From Isoetes taiwanensis (lineage: Eukaryota; Streptophyta; Lycopodiopsida; Isoetales; Isoetaceae): DNA of 64,000 bases. Shown piece after piece: positions 7,811-18,099 of the stretch. The stretch is from NCBI GenBank assembly GCA_021234155.1, contig JAJEKV010000066.1, positions 7,156,118 to 7,220,117 of the forward strand, written 5' to 3'. The stretch's first letter is position 1. Every line of letters starts with the position of its first letter. The notes beneath the pieces are model-generated. The model was not told the origin of the DNA. It saw only the letters and a list, made by a program, of their open reading frames with translations, and ran no database searches. The position numbers were made by a program, and so were the translations under genes.

Positions 7811-9412
7811 TGTGACGTCCCTTGCTTCTTATATGATGCACCATCGTATTCAAAGACGGAGCATTCCCCCTGACAGCCATCTGGCAGGGGCCATCCACCT
7901 GACTCCACTCCCAGTGGAATAAGCCAGCAAGGGAAGAGTGGATGTGTCATTCACCCATCTTCCATCGAGTCGACCTATCTGCGGAAGCGTGAATAAACAA
8001 TGAGCACATAATACAATATACAATACAATCACCCCGAAGGAGGGGAAAAACATCATATCATTATCAATATAACAACATCAACCGGAATACTAACAGTGCA
8101 AGGTAATCCTACCCAGGATCACACTCAAGAGGGTATGACTGACGGCTTGGGCTTCCAGAAGTCATTGCAGACAGAATTCATGGCACATGGATTTGGCTGG
8201 CATAAGAACATGGCTAAGGGTAGTCCACTCCATCCGCCCCTCCTGTGCACACTTTGCAGATTGGGTTGAAAAGCGTTGGGACCGGACCGTAGCCTGCCAG
8301 GTACATAGCCGAAAGGGCTACTACTGGGTTGCATCTCCCCAGCCCTGATGAGGCAGGAAGAGAGTCGCCTCTCCTCCAGGGACTTCCATGTCCAACACCA
8401 GTGACTAGAGGGCCACTGCCCTTATTCGACTTGAACCCAATGGAGAGTGACGCATCACTCCACGGGTGTCGAGCCCATGCCTTACCCACACGCAGTGGCA
8501 AGCCATTAGACCTAGTCCACAGGGATTCCAGGTAGGCTTTACACACCAGAGGAATCGTTCTGTGTTGGGACAAGTATCCCATTGTTCTGCCGGTCTAGCC
8601 CCTCGACCCACAACCCGGTGGGCTCCTGTGCACAGGCCGCAAGTAACTGGGAACTAGAAGGTTGCCTAGAATCATCTGCTATACAGGCTTTAGGCCTCTA
8701 CCCCCCTTCTCAATACATGGAGGTCATAGAATGAAATACCAACATCATCATAGAGCTGAAATGAAGAACATCATCTAATCTATCTACCTAAACATCCAGA
8801 GTTAGGTTCCTTAGTTAGGGCTTATGATCTCGGGATCTATAAGGCCTCTATGGCTGAATGAATATGCTAAACTACCTTACTGCCTAGCCCAAAGACGGCT
8901 TTGCACAATAGAATGACTGATTACCTGCTCCTTGGCCCGCTCCAGATCCTCGGAACGCATCCATGTCCCTGATCTTGCTGAAGATGGCTGCTACTCCACG
9001 AGCTGTTGTGCAAAGGCGGCTTTACGGAGCCTGGCAATGCGAATTTAGTTCTTAACTTGGCTGGAATGGCTCAAGAGAACCCTAAATGCGAAAAGGGAAA
9101 GGAGCTCTATGAAAACCCTAAAATGCAAAGAGAGGAAAAGGTTTAGGGTTTAAGGGAAAACCCTAATATAGAAACCCTTAGGGTTAGGTTAGACATTGGC
9201 AAATGGCGTTTAGCCATTTGGCAATGGGGTCCATGGGGTTATTAATTGTGTATGTTTATTTAACATGCACAATATTCAAAGTTGCCCTCTAGGTGCAACC
9301 CTTGCCCCCTAGGTGCAACCTACTACAACCAGCAAATACATGTCATCCATGTACGGGTGACATGGCAGTATAATATACGTATTCGGGGTGTATATTATGC
9401 TAGAACGTCACA
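7811..9412 (-). mobile_element. Complete LTR (~1.6 kb), minus orientation
   Basis: The terminal sequences TGTGACGT (7811) and ACGTCACA (9412) are inverted copies of each other, with TG...CA ends. The LTR abuts a PBS on its 7811 side, so it is a 5' LTR for minus-strand transcription. Near its 3' end it contains CACGCTTCCGCAG, a motif I associate with plant Ty3/gypsy LTRs. No minus-oriented 3' LTR, gag, protease, RT or integrase of this element is present, so the internal region would be non-autonomous. ORFs of up to 122 codons within it look incidental. Confidence 0.75.
9076..9200. repeat. Telomere-like AACCCTAAA motifs inside the LTR
   Basis: Six or more (A)ACCCTAA / TTAGGGTT motifs in both orientations cluster here. 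Such telo-box-like motifs occur in plant promoters and LTRs. They are not a tandem telomere tract. Confidence 0.5.
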
Positions 9413-10560
9413 ATAGCCATAGCTCGGACGCTCCCTGCTTGATCCCTTCTTGATCCATAGCCATGGCTTTCTGACCCATTGTTCCCTTCATGATCCAGCT
9501 TGAACCAGTCGATTTCTTGCACTTATGAACTCCAGCAAAGCGTTTAATTCCGGCCGTGGTTCCAAAGTTCGCCCAATCCTTGCTATAGTCAGCTCCACCC
9601 CGAATTTATTTTGCCCAATTCTTTCTTGAATTTGGTTTCTTGAAGCTGATCATCTTGATGCAAAAATGATTGCATGAAAGACCTCCAACAGGAATATGGC
9701 GGCCGGTCAGGGCTTCAGGAACAGGGCTATGGCAATTGCTTCAAGAAAAGAAAATGATCTAATGCAACAGCCGATTCTAAAGGTCGAGGATGAAAGGCTG
9801 ATGATAAAAGGCCGATCAATGTTCTTGAAGAGCTAAACCGGCTCGAATTCTGCGACCAAACCACTATGAAGAGGCGTGCCATGGAAATATTTCTGCGATG
9901 CGGTGCCTTTTGGATGTTGCTTCAGTGCCTCCTTCATCATCCTCTCGCTCGCCATCAATTCGATCCTCTTTGCTTCAGCATCAATAGGGTTGGTTTATTT
10001 TGCCTCCATCCATGCGTTTCAGATACGTGGTGTAATGTGCTAGGTGCCATCTTTCAATTGCTTCTCTCAAACTGTAAGTATGAACAAGCTTTCCATAAGC
10101 TATTATACGCACAGAGGCTCAAATCTAAAGACGCTGCAACAAGGCTTTAGTTATGATCAAATCCTTTGATGGATCGACAAATGAAGCAGGGAGATTCAAC
10201 ATTGCAGTAGAAGCTCACGAAAAAGATGCCTGCGCAATTAAGCTTCTAACCAGCCCGAAGTCAGAATGCGCCATTCCATTCACAAATGCAGCTTCTCAAA
10301 TCGAGCTTTCCAAGACCATAGCAGCAGCAACGTGGCTGAAATACGGTGGCGCGTTAAGCTTCGGGCGGAAAAGGTAGAACCGGCATGAGCATGCCGGAAA
10401 CTGTCCTACTACGGTGGTGGCGAATCTGGTTCTGGTAGTGGCGGTTCTGGTTCTGGTGGTGGCCGCTAGAGTTATGATGCAACAAGGCCGTTGGAGCCGA
10501 TCTAAAGCCGCTGGAACAGAATGGTTCTCTGAGCCAATTTTGTAGGCCGATTTTGTAGAC
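9413..10560. other. No recognisable gene
   Basis: The plus-strand frames at 9866-10150 and 10153-10377 have no recognisable domain. A GGTTCTGGT-rich simple stretch lies at 10427-10470 and a short perfect palindrome, CCGGCATG/CATGCCGG, at 10380-10397. The interval separates the LTR from the LINE remnant. Confidence 0.5.
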
Positions 10561-11780
10561 CAGGGACAAGATGTAGAGATGGCTTCGACCTATAAGTACT
10601 TGGGGATCGAGTTCTCTGCTACCACCCACTAGAATGCTGCCATCAGGTTGTGGGTCACGGCGGGTCGGAAAGCACTATATGCCATGCAGAACAACAGCCA
10701 CAAGGCAGAGTTATATGCTTGGGGCCACCAGTCACACTTGTTTCAAGCCTTGGTCGAGCCGGTCCTCTTGTATGGGGCAGAAGTGTGGGGTCCGAGTAAT
10801 ATCCCTCAACACCTAGAATGACCTCGAGCAGGTGTAGAAAGCCTTCTTGGCACGAGCCCTTGGGGTAAAGCCCACAGTTCCATACCAGATCCTCCAAAAG
10901 ACAGGTTTTCTACCCCTTCAACGGGCTGCATTGGAACGCCATATCATTTACTTCCAGAAGGTGGTCGCTATGGGTGAGACACGTTTGTCCAACCTTGCTT
11001 TGGCCATGGCGATGGATCCCCAACTCCTCAAAGCCTGCTGGAAGGACAAGCAAGCTCAGTGGTTCTCACGCTGGGGTGTACAGGCAAACAGATGCGTACA
11101 TGTAAGGACAAAGAAAGATCACAAGGCACTTAAGCTGTACCTAAATGCTACATTCCTTCGCAAGCTCTGGGATGCAGATGCTCTGACGCACGTTAAGCTG
11201 GCACACTATCAGCAGGAAGTCAATCCTAGGCTCAGAGAGGCCCACACCAGTACTTGTACACCCATTTGCCCATAAAGAAGCGCAGACTTATAGCTTCCAT
11301 TCTCACGGGTGCACATCGTCTCCGCATTGAGACAGAACGTTGGGCTCGGGAAGCACGGAAAGAAAGGCTTTGCCAGTGTTGCCACCAGGGCGCCATTGAG
11401 GATGAATGTCATGCCCTCCAGTTCTGCCCAGCGTTTGCCCATACCCGAGAGCGGTATATTCGATTACTAGTGCCTGGCCAACTGTTGCATGAGTTATTGA
11501 ATACGACGTCAGTGGGTTTGTACCTCCAGGAGGTTTGTTGGGGCCATACCTCCAGGAGGTTATGGATGCACGAACTCAATTGTGTCCTCCGGGGTAGTAT
11601 TAAACTGTCCTATACAATTGTACAGCGTGCCAGCATACTTATTACTGCTAAGGTTTCTCCCTCGAAAACCCTTCGGGGCGGGGGTTTTTTAATCCTGTAC
11701 GTAATACGCTTGCTGCTCTCTTTTTGTTTGGGTCCCATAGGCCAATCGGTCTCCGTGGACGCCAAAAAAACTATTCTATT
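10561..11780 (+). pseudogene. LINE ORF2 C-terminal remnant with 3' UTR
   Basis: Plus-strand frames from 10561 read KYLGIEFSATTH, then LWVTAGRKALYAMQNNS and EPVLLYGAEVWG. This is the region just C-terminal of the reverse transcriptase palm in L1-type LINEs. It continues through 10847-11275 to a zinc-binding segment, CQCCHQGAIEDECHALQFCP, within 11254-11600. Stops near 10630 and 10820 and frame changes break the ORF. The sequence RERYIRLLVPGQLLHELLN and the 3' UTR (CCTCGAAAACCC, then CCGTGGACGCCAAAAA, then a TATTC-type tail near 11775) match the minus-strand LINEs at 32.3 and 59.1 kb. Endonuclease and RT catalytic motifs are absent, consistent with 5' truncation. This copy keeps the C-terminal part that those two have lost. 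Confidence 0.8.
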
Positions 11781-11875
11781 CTTCTCCCCTTTGCCCCTCC
11801 CTCCCTCATTTGTCATCTCCGCTCCACCCTTTGCCCCTCCCCTTGCCATCTCCCCTTTGCCCCTCCCCTTGTAAA
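11781..11875. repeat. C-rich CCCCTTTGCCCCTCCC repeats
   Basis: Three or four irregular units of CCCCTTTGCCCCTCCC follow the LINE tail. ORFs on both strands here are low-complexity artefacts. From 11880 to 12240 the sequence is AT-rich with nothing recognisable. Confidence 0.6.
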
Positions 11876-12392
11876 TTACCTTTATTTACTCTTTTTACTA
11901 AAAATTACTTATTGCTTATGATCTTGAGGATTGAATTAGAATTAATAGCATGAATTCCAAGCTAATTGTGATATTATATAGGTATGCCAACAACACATTC
12001 TCAAGTATTTCGTTTGGCAGTTTCCATCGATGTTAAATGATAGAAAGCAAATAATGAAACATGAAAATCAATATATTCTAAGATAAAAAGGAAAATACCT
12101 CCAATTTTGGCAATCATCACAATATAAAGGTGACCCAATTGCTCTTGAAATCTTAAGATAATCTTTAAGAAACAAGTGAAGACTCAAATAGTAGTGGTAT
12201 ATTGTAAATTTGAAATATATATAATGAGTTACACGAGTTTTAGTGTCAGGGAGTCATAGAGCCAGTTTTGGTCAATGGTCCCACAGATAGCTCCAATGTT
12301 AAGAACCTCAAAATTACACTTCACACCCATGCACTTTGTTAGAACTCGTCGTAAAGTAACCAAGTTGGGACCATATTATCTTCTTCAGACGA

Positions 12393-12429
12393 AGGGGATG
12401 TACCATCAAGATAAGATGGTACATCCCCT
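12393..12429. repeat. Perfect hairpin, 15-bp arms
   Basis: AGGGGATGTACCATC and its exact reverse complement are separated by the 7-base loop AAGATAA. It lies about 230 bases past the stop of the SRA gene (downstream on the minus strand) and could be an RNA stem-loop or a small foldback. Confidence 0.8.
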
Positions 12430-12659
12430 CCAGTTCTTTTGGTACATTCATATTCCTCAACATCGATTACACTTCAAACCATGTTGTGACTTGATCAACA
12501 GAAATCCTTACAAGAACACCATTTTCCATATGTACATCAAACCACCAGAGAAAAGACTATCAATTGTGTTTCTCACACGAAGAAACACAACATGTTCGCT
12601 ACCTAAAAATCCTTTTCTACTACTGCCGTCGCCACCACCTGTTTTTCTTGCAAATAGCA

Positions 12660-14513
12660 TCACACCAACATAAATGGCAATTTATTATGCCACCTTTCTA
12701 GCCGAAACAAAAATATATCAAACCCAGAAGATCCCTTTTTCTTTGTATTACCAGTGATTTTAAAAAGTCCATCATATTTATAGACCCTGCCTGATGGACT
12801 ATCTTTACATGCGCGTCCTCTTACAACTCTAATAGGTATGCCAAACTCCTGACTATTTATCATTGCCAAATTCCCTCTTTCAGCTGTCTGGTCTTTTGCC
12901 TGACGATGTTTAAAAGACTTGCCATTGTTGCCCCCTTGTCCTGTATAGATCAACACATCTCCATCATTTGCATTGTTTTCATAGCCTCCAGATTCCACAA
13001 CGCTTATTGCAATGCTCATACCATGATTGCTCTCCCTTTTGGTCATAAAAACAATCCCAGCTTGTTCGTGTTGATGGAGACCAACTATGCATAGTTCTAC
13101 TCTATAGAAAAATTGATCGCCAACTTCGATGCCAGGCACATCCCCTATCACCTTATTTGTATTAAGAAACAAACGCTCTTTCTTCATTTCATTTCTTGCC
13201 AACTGATATGCTGGCTTACGTTTTACACACATTCCTTTGTACTCTTGCACATGTTTGGCCTCTTCTTCATACTTAAAACGTAACCGCTCAAAGGTTCTCA
13301 ATGCATGTTCCACAAGTATTCTTGATTTCCCATCAAGAATTTGATGATGTTTCCGACCTTTCTCCATTTCATATAGATAGTCATAGTTCTTATAAGCATG
13401 ATGAATCTCTCTCTCTTCGGAAGGGATGTCACAAACATGCACATCCCTTGCAAGAGATGCAAGAGGTTTATCATCTACGTGCGATTGAACCAATGAGGAT
13501 CGAGGTGGTGGTTCAATTAGTTTGCCACCCTTTTCAAATTCCTCTTCCTCTTCGAGAACCAATGAGGATTGAGGTGATGCTTCTATTAGCTTTGCACCCT
13601 TTTCAATATCCTCTTCCTCTTCTGGCCATGATCGAATCAAAGCCGATCGAGGCAATGAGGACCAAGGTGGTGGCTCTACTACCTTTCCAACCTTTTCATG
13701 TTCCTCTTCCTCTCCTGCCTCCCCCTCGGGGTTTTCACCCTTTTCAATTTCCTCTTCCTTTTCACCCTTTTCAATTTCCTCTTCGGGCCATGTTCGAATC
13801 AAAGCCGATCGAGGCAATGAGGAATAAGGTGGTGGCTCTATTACCATTCCAACCTTTTCATGTTCCTCTTCCTCTCCTTCCGGCGCCTCAGGCCATGTCC
13901 GAATCAAAGCCAATCGACTCGCCGATCGGCTCGGCAATGTAATGGGATTAGGAAAGGAGAAGTGGGAACTACTAGAAGGAGCTTGACATAGTTCTTTTTC
14001 AATGTAAGTTGCAACCTGCATTTTAACCCCTCTTCGGAGCTTAGGCTTAAACCGAGAAAGATGATACAGATACGAAGCACGGGACAGCCTATGCTTCTTC
14101 AAAGGCTTCTCATCTAGAAGGTTTGATTCAGCAGGCTCCCAGGCCCAGTCTGTAATCTCATCCTTCGAAGAACAAATATCCATAGCCGAGATATCAGAAT
14201 AACTCGGCGTTCCATCAATCTTTCCCATTTCAGCCTCTGTTTCTCCAGCGCCATCACCTCTGCAAAACATTTCCGCCCAGAAATCTTCGCAGCAAGTCCG
14301 GCGATTCTTTCTGGGAAGGCAATCGGCGGGCCAGGTCCTTACTGCCGTAGTTCTGGCCCTCATTTTCGTAAGAAGATTCGCCAAATCATCCCTTTTCTGG
14401 TTTCCAAAGCCGAAATTGTTAAGAGGGGGATCCGGTACCCAATCCCAAGATAAGTCGTGACAAGAACCGACAGATAAGTCATTTAGGCATCCCATCTTCA
14501 ATCTGTGAATCAT
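12660..14513 (-). CDS. SUVH-like SRA (YDG) domain protein without SET domain
   Basis: One open frame of about 617 codons from the ATG at 14513, the first after a 5' UTR intron. An in-frame ATG at 14831 lies upstream, but the reading between spans that intron. N-terminal half: low-complexity repeats of ALIRTWPEEE...EKVGKVVEPPPWSSLPRS type, about three units (13.5-13.9 kb). C-terminal ~200 residues: an SRA/YDG domain as in SUVH histone H3K9 methyltransferases, with GDVPGIEVGDQFFYRVEL, GLH, SGGYENN, DVLIYTGQGG, ERGNLAM, RVVRG and YKYDGLF. Known SUVH proteins continue into pre-SET and SET; here translation stops 15-20 residues after the SRA core, and no pre-SET cysteines are seen downstream. It may bind methylated DNA without methyltransferase activity, or be a truncated SUVH. 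A long, intronless CDS fits the SUVH1/3/5/6 gene style. Confidence 0.75.
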   Translation of the reverse strand: MIHRLKMGCLNDLSVGSCHDLSWDWVPDPPLNNFGFGNQKRDDLANLLTKMRARTTAVRTWPADCLPRKNRRTCCEDFWAEMFCRGDGAGETEAEMGKIDGTPSYSDISAMDICSSKDEITDWAWEPAESNLLDEKPLKKHRLSRASYLYHLSRFKPKLRRGVKMQVATYIEKELCQAPSSSSHFSFPNPITLPSRSASRLALIRTWPEAPEGEEEEHEKVGMVIEPPPYSSLPRSALIRTWPEEEIEKGEKEEEIEKGENPEGEAGEEEEHEKVGKVVEPPPWSSLPRSALIRSWPEEEEDIEKGAKLIEASPQSSLVLEEEEEFEKGGKLIEPPPRSSLVQSHVDDKPLASLARDVHVCDIPSEEREIHHAYKNYDYLYEMEKGRKHHQILDGKSRILVEHALRTFERLRFKYEEEAKHVQEYKGMCVKRKPAYQLARNEMKKERLFLNTNKVIGDVPGIEVGDQFFYRVELCIVGLHQHEQAGIVFMTKRESNHGMSIAISVVESGGYENNANDGDVLIYTGQGGNNGKSFKHRQAKDQTAERGNLAMINSQEFGIPIRVVRGRACKDSPSGRVYKYDGLFKITGNTKKKGSSGFDIFLFRLERWHNKLPFMLV

Positions 14514-14521
14514 ATCTTTTT

Positions 14522-14599
14522 CTGTTTCAAGAATCAACAAAAAAAAGACGGGAAGCACTAAGAAAATGCCAGATTTTTCTGACAGGGTTAAAGACTTAC
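14522..14599 (-). other. 5' UTR intron of the SRA gene
   Basis: On the minus strand the donor TCTT|GTAAGT (14599) and the acceptor CTTGAAACAG (ending 14522) bound a 78-base AT-rich intron. Exon 1 carries a 6-codon upstream ORF (ATGTTGATG...) that terminates across the splice junction. This supports the CDS start at 14513. Confidence 0.55.
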
Positions 14600-14834
14600 A
14601 AGAGAGGCGCATCAACATGCCGATTTCTGGAGAACACAAACAAGAAGGCCGATCGATAGAAGGCGGTAACAGAGCAAATAAGATGATATCGTCTGGAAAT
14701 AGAAACCGCGCCCCTTTGCAGTAGAAACTGTTCGGATCCGGAGCCTGGACGGATTCGGTATTAGTACACGTCAATATTATATTCCACGTAGGACGCCGAA
14801 AATAAATGATGTTTTTGTAAAAAACTATCAACGG

Positions 14835-16000
14835 TTATTATATTTACATACTTTTGTACAAAACTTAAGGCGTATATTTCTCTTCCAATATTTATAAACT
14901 ATCCTTGAGATAGATTATTGTGGAAGAGGAAACCTTAATTTCATGAATCATGTGTTCGAAAAATCGACCAACGTTGTTTTCGGCTATTTGCAATGATCGG
15001 AAATTTGGCATTTTGTTCCATTCAAGTTTCTTCAGCACTATGGAAAAACAACATGTCAATTGTCAGTAACGATCGTTTGTTTTTTAATTTTAGAGATTAT
15101 CAATGTTACAAAAGTGGAGTAAAAGAGGAATAAGTTTGCCTAGCCAAAATTAGTTAAGAAACAACAATATAATGCACAAATGTGCAATCCCCCCTCGTAG
15201 GCAAGATTTTTTTACAAAAGAGCGAGCAAGCCAATTCCCCCCCTCATAGGCAAGATATCAAAAAAAGAGAAATATTCAGAAAAGAAAAAAAAAGCAAGCA
15301 ACTGCGTTTGGCACTCTACATCCCAGTCATAAAAATTTAGCATTCCCCAAGCAAAAACCACACTCGAATTCTAATATATTTGCACCCTGGTAGTCCCCAA
15401 GGTAGATTTAATACATTTGCACCTCGGGATTGTCCCTTCAACCGACCCAAAGATCTACCGAAAAAATCTAGGTTGTGTGCGGGTTGTGCCATGGTGGCCT
15501 TTCCCAAATCCCTAATCTTCCCTTCCCAATCCTTTCAACCTACATTTGTGCCCATAATCCCATGCCAATTGTGCATAAGAGTGATAGTGCGTTTTTATTG
15601 GCTCCCCCCGGGATGCCACATAGTTTAAGGTGTATATAACATGTGAGTGAATGGGGTGGGTTTTTTTTTACCCTAAATCGTATGTATACATACAAATAGG
15701 GGCTTTAGGGGGTTTTCTGGGGGGGAATCCAGTGTAATATGTATACGGGAAGGGGTGTTTAGAAGGTTGGACAAGGCGTATACGGAGGGTTTTTTGCAGA
15801 CCCCATTAATGCATGTGGCGTATTCCCTTTATAGTAGGTGAAACACTCGGATGGCTCCCTAGTTTTAACCAACATGCCAAGCGTATTTGTTCTAGAGGAT
15901 CTGGGATTTGCTATAGCAAATGATAGGGGGTTTTGCAAGCAAATCACATTACAATATTCAAAAGAAGACAAAAGAAGAATTGCCTTAAGCAAAGCAAATT
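14835..16000. other. No gene; short direct repeats
   Basis: AT-rich sequence probably containing the promoter of the minus-strand SRA gene. CCCCCCTCRTAGGCAAGAT occurs twice (about 15189 and 15238). Open frames at 15380-15628 and 15759-16139 have no recognisable features. Confidence 0.5.
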
Positions 16001-16020
16001 CGCCTACCCTTACCCTCTCG

Positions 16021-16541
16021 TAGGATACACTTACCCTGGCTTGGGGGATCCCGGAGTGTGATCCCAGAGGATGAGGTTCCTCCAATAAAAGGAGAATTGC
16101 CTTAGGCGAATCCCGGTACCCTAACCCAACGCAGGACACACTTACTTACCGGTACCATAACCCAACGCAGAACACACTTACCCTGGCTTAGGGGATCTGG
16201 AGGACGGGATCCCTGCTTACTATCAGTGCTTGAAATCTTGTCGCTTATAGGGAACATGAGGATTTTTTCTAATGTGATTTTCTCCCCCTATTCTCCACAA
16301 AATAGGACGGGATCACTTTTTGGTTGCTTGAGATAGGCCGGATCAGAGGCACAGGTAAAAGCGAAGGAGGAAGCAAAGCGAGCCCCGCTGCCATGAGGGA
16401 GCTCCACTCCCCTCCACTTCGGCCAAAAAAAAAATAGTCCCAATAAGCATTCCACAACGATGACTTTGACTGTGGGATCCACTTACCTTCAGGGTTCCTC
16501 AAGCTCTGGGATGCCCCAAGCCAAGGTAAGTGTATCCTCAA
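16021..16541. mobile_element. Inverted-repeat element (~520 bp), MITE-like
   Basis: The left end (about 16021-16054: GGATACACTTACCCTGGCTT then GGGGGATCCC) recurs inverted at 16510-16541 with few mismatches. A third, direct copy of the motif is at about 16165-16197. The inside has no coding potential. A target-site duplication was not clear. Confidence 0.55.
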
Positions 16542-16630
16542 TCAAAAGCAACCTTTGAGCATTGCCAATTTTGAGGGTTCACTTCAGAAAAATCCTCTTC
16601 AGTAAGTGCCACGTCAAGGACCTAGGATTG

Positions 16631-16710
16631 TTAGGCCTAAGATTGTCTTCAGCAAATCACAATGAAGGCCCATTAGGCCTAAGATTGTCTTCAGCAAATC
16701 ACAATGAAGG
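16631..16710. repeat. 42-bp tandem repeat, two copies
   Basis: Two nearly identical units starting TTAGGCCTAAGATTGTCTTC at 16631 and 16673. Looser relatives of the motif (GATTGT, AATCACAA) continue to about 16830. Confidence 0.8.
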
Positions 16711-17114
16711 CTTGGGCCTGGGGATTGGGGTCTTGGGATTGGAGCCTAGGGATTGTCCGACCTAGGATTGTCGTCTGTTTCTGCGAATTAGAGCGACTGA
16801 GGTTGTCTTTAGTTAATCACAACGATTGTTGATTGAGAATTAGGATTAATTCTAGGGACCAATATGTAGATCCTTTTAAGTCTCCTTGTTTTCATCATCT
16901 CGAACGAGAGAAGAGTCACCCCTTGGAGAGTACATGTTACTTCCTCACTAATGTACCACATTCATAGTAGATTTATCTTGGACCTTGAATGTATGGTTTG
17001 ACCTTGAACTAAAAAGACCCTAAACCTAGTTCTAGTAGTTAAAAAGACCAAACTGGAGATCTAATTTGCAAATTATACTAGATTATAGTCTCGCATAATA
17101 CAAACAAGATTCTA

Positions 17115-17175
17115 AAACTACTATTATTATAATAATAATAGTAATAATAAAAATAAATAAATAAATAAAAAAAAT
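17115..17175. repeat. (TAA)n/(AAAT)n low-complexity tract
   Basis: Irregular TAATAA and AAATAAAT repeats ending in poly(A). Confidence 0.8.
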
Positions 17176-17340
17176 TCGAGGCCAATTCCTATGTTCCCGT
17201 TTGTGATAGTAAGATTATATCACAATAATATATGGCGTAAAAATAACTAAAATAGGACATTAGATGGGCAAATTAGAATTAACAAGAAAACTTCTCCTCC
17301 TCGAACTAAAGGAGTGATTTCTCTTTAGCAGACACCTTAG

Positions 17341-17520
17341 TTCAATTTAGTGGCTAGTCCATTAGGTTAGCAATTAAGAGATCTTATGTTCAAGTCTCTG
17401 GGGTCGTCATATGGATGACCGCCAATGCGATATGTGATATTGCCTATGAGATTCGTGTAAATTTAGTGTGACACTGAGGTATTTAAGGCGGCTACATGTT
17501 GCGTGAGGGGTAAAAAGCAG
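17341..17520 (+). mobile_element. Possible tRNA-derived SINE
   Basis: TTTAGTGGCTAG and GTTCAAGTCTCT, about 45 bases apart, resemble pol III A and B boxes. An unrelated body follows. No tail or target-site duplication was confirmed, and chance resemblance is possible. Confidence 0.25.
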
Positions 17521-17722
17521 CAAGCAATGAATTGGGAAAAGGGAGTAGGTGCACTAACGAAAGCCAAGGGGGGAGCTTTTGAATGGATTTGGCACAGATT
17601 TTTTTTTGTTGAGCATGCCCGTGATATTGATATACTTTAAAAGCTCCCTAGGCGAACTACATTATACTCGACATAGTAGAAAGCGCAAGAGAAGGCTATA
17701 TGGTCTACGGATAAAGCACATC

Positions 17723-17980
17723 ACGTAAAGTTGGGGTAAAAGAAATTCAGGCCTAGCAGCCAATCACGTTGCGCCATGTGGACAATCTTCTTTTAACGAA
17801 TGTTAAGCAAAAACAAAGAACGGCAGCGACGGATCTCTTCTGCGGTTTACTCCGGTGCTCTCCAGTTTTCACCCAGCATTCTGCATGTTTCACCCAGCAT
17901 TCTGCATGTTTCACCCTGCATTCTGAGTGTTTCACCTATCATTCTGACCGGCCTGAATTTCTTTTACCCCAACTTCACGT
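17723..17980. mobile_element. 258-bp MITE with 31-bp TIRs and an internal 21-bp tandem repeat
   Basis: Terminal inverted repeats at 17723-17753 and 17950-17980 match at 30 of 31 positions; the outer end is ACGTAAAGTTGGGG. Inside, a 21-base unit (TTTCACCCAGCATTCTGCATG) is repeated four times at about 17868-17948 with increasing divergence. ACGT at both ends may be a TSD or part of the TIR. It contains no ORF of its own. Confidence 0.75.
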
Positions 17981-17982
17981 TG

Positions 17983-18063
17983 CAAGAATCACCTGCTGCT
18001 TCAAATTCCGGGGTGCGTCGGCACTGCTTCCACCCCGGAATTTGAAGCAGCAGGTGATTCTTG
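17983..18063. repeat. Perfect 33-bp-arm hairpin
   Basis: Arms 17983-18015 and 18031-18063 are exact reverse complements around a 15-base loop (CGTCGGCACTGCTTC). The hairpin starts two bases after the MITE at 17723-17980. The length and perfection suggest a young foldback or a small-RNA-producing hairpin. Confidence 0.9.
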
Positions 18064-18099
18064 TATACGAGAATTAATATACAAAGAATCAATATACAA

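Noticed and set aside
10380-10397. CCGGCATGAGCATGCCGG palindrome
   Set aside because: Arms of 8 bases with a 2-base centre are too short to stand out in 64 kb.
14514-14831. Extended N-terminus of the SRA protein from the ATG at 14831
   Set aside because: The frame crosses a good 5' UTR intron (14522-14599) and reads like non-coding leader.
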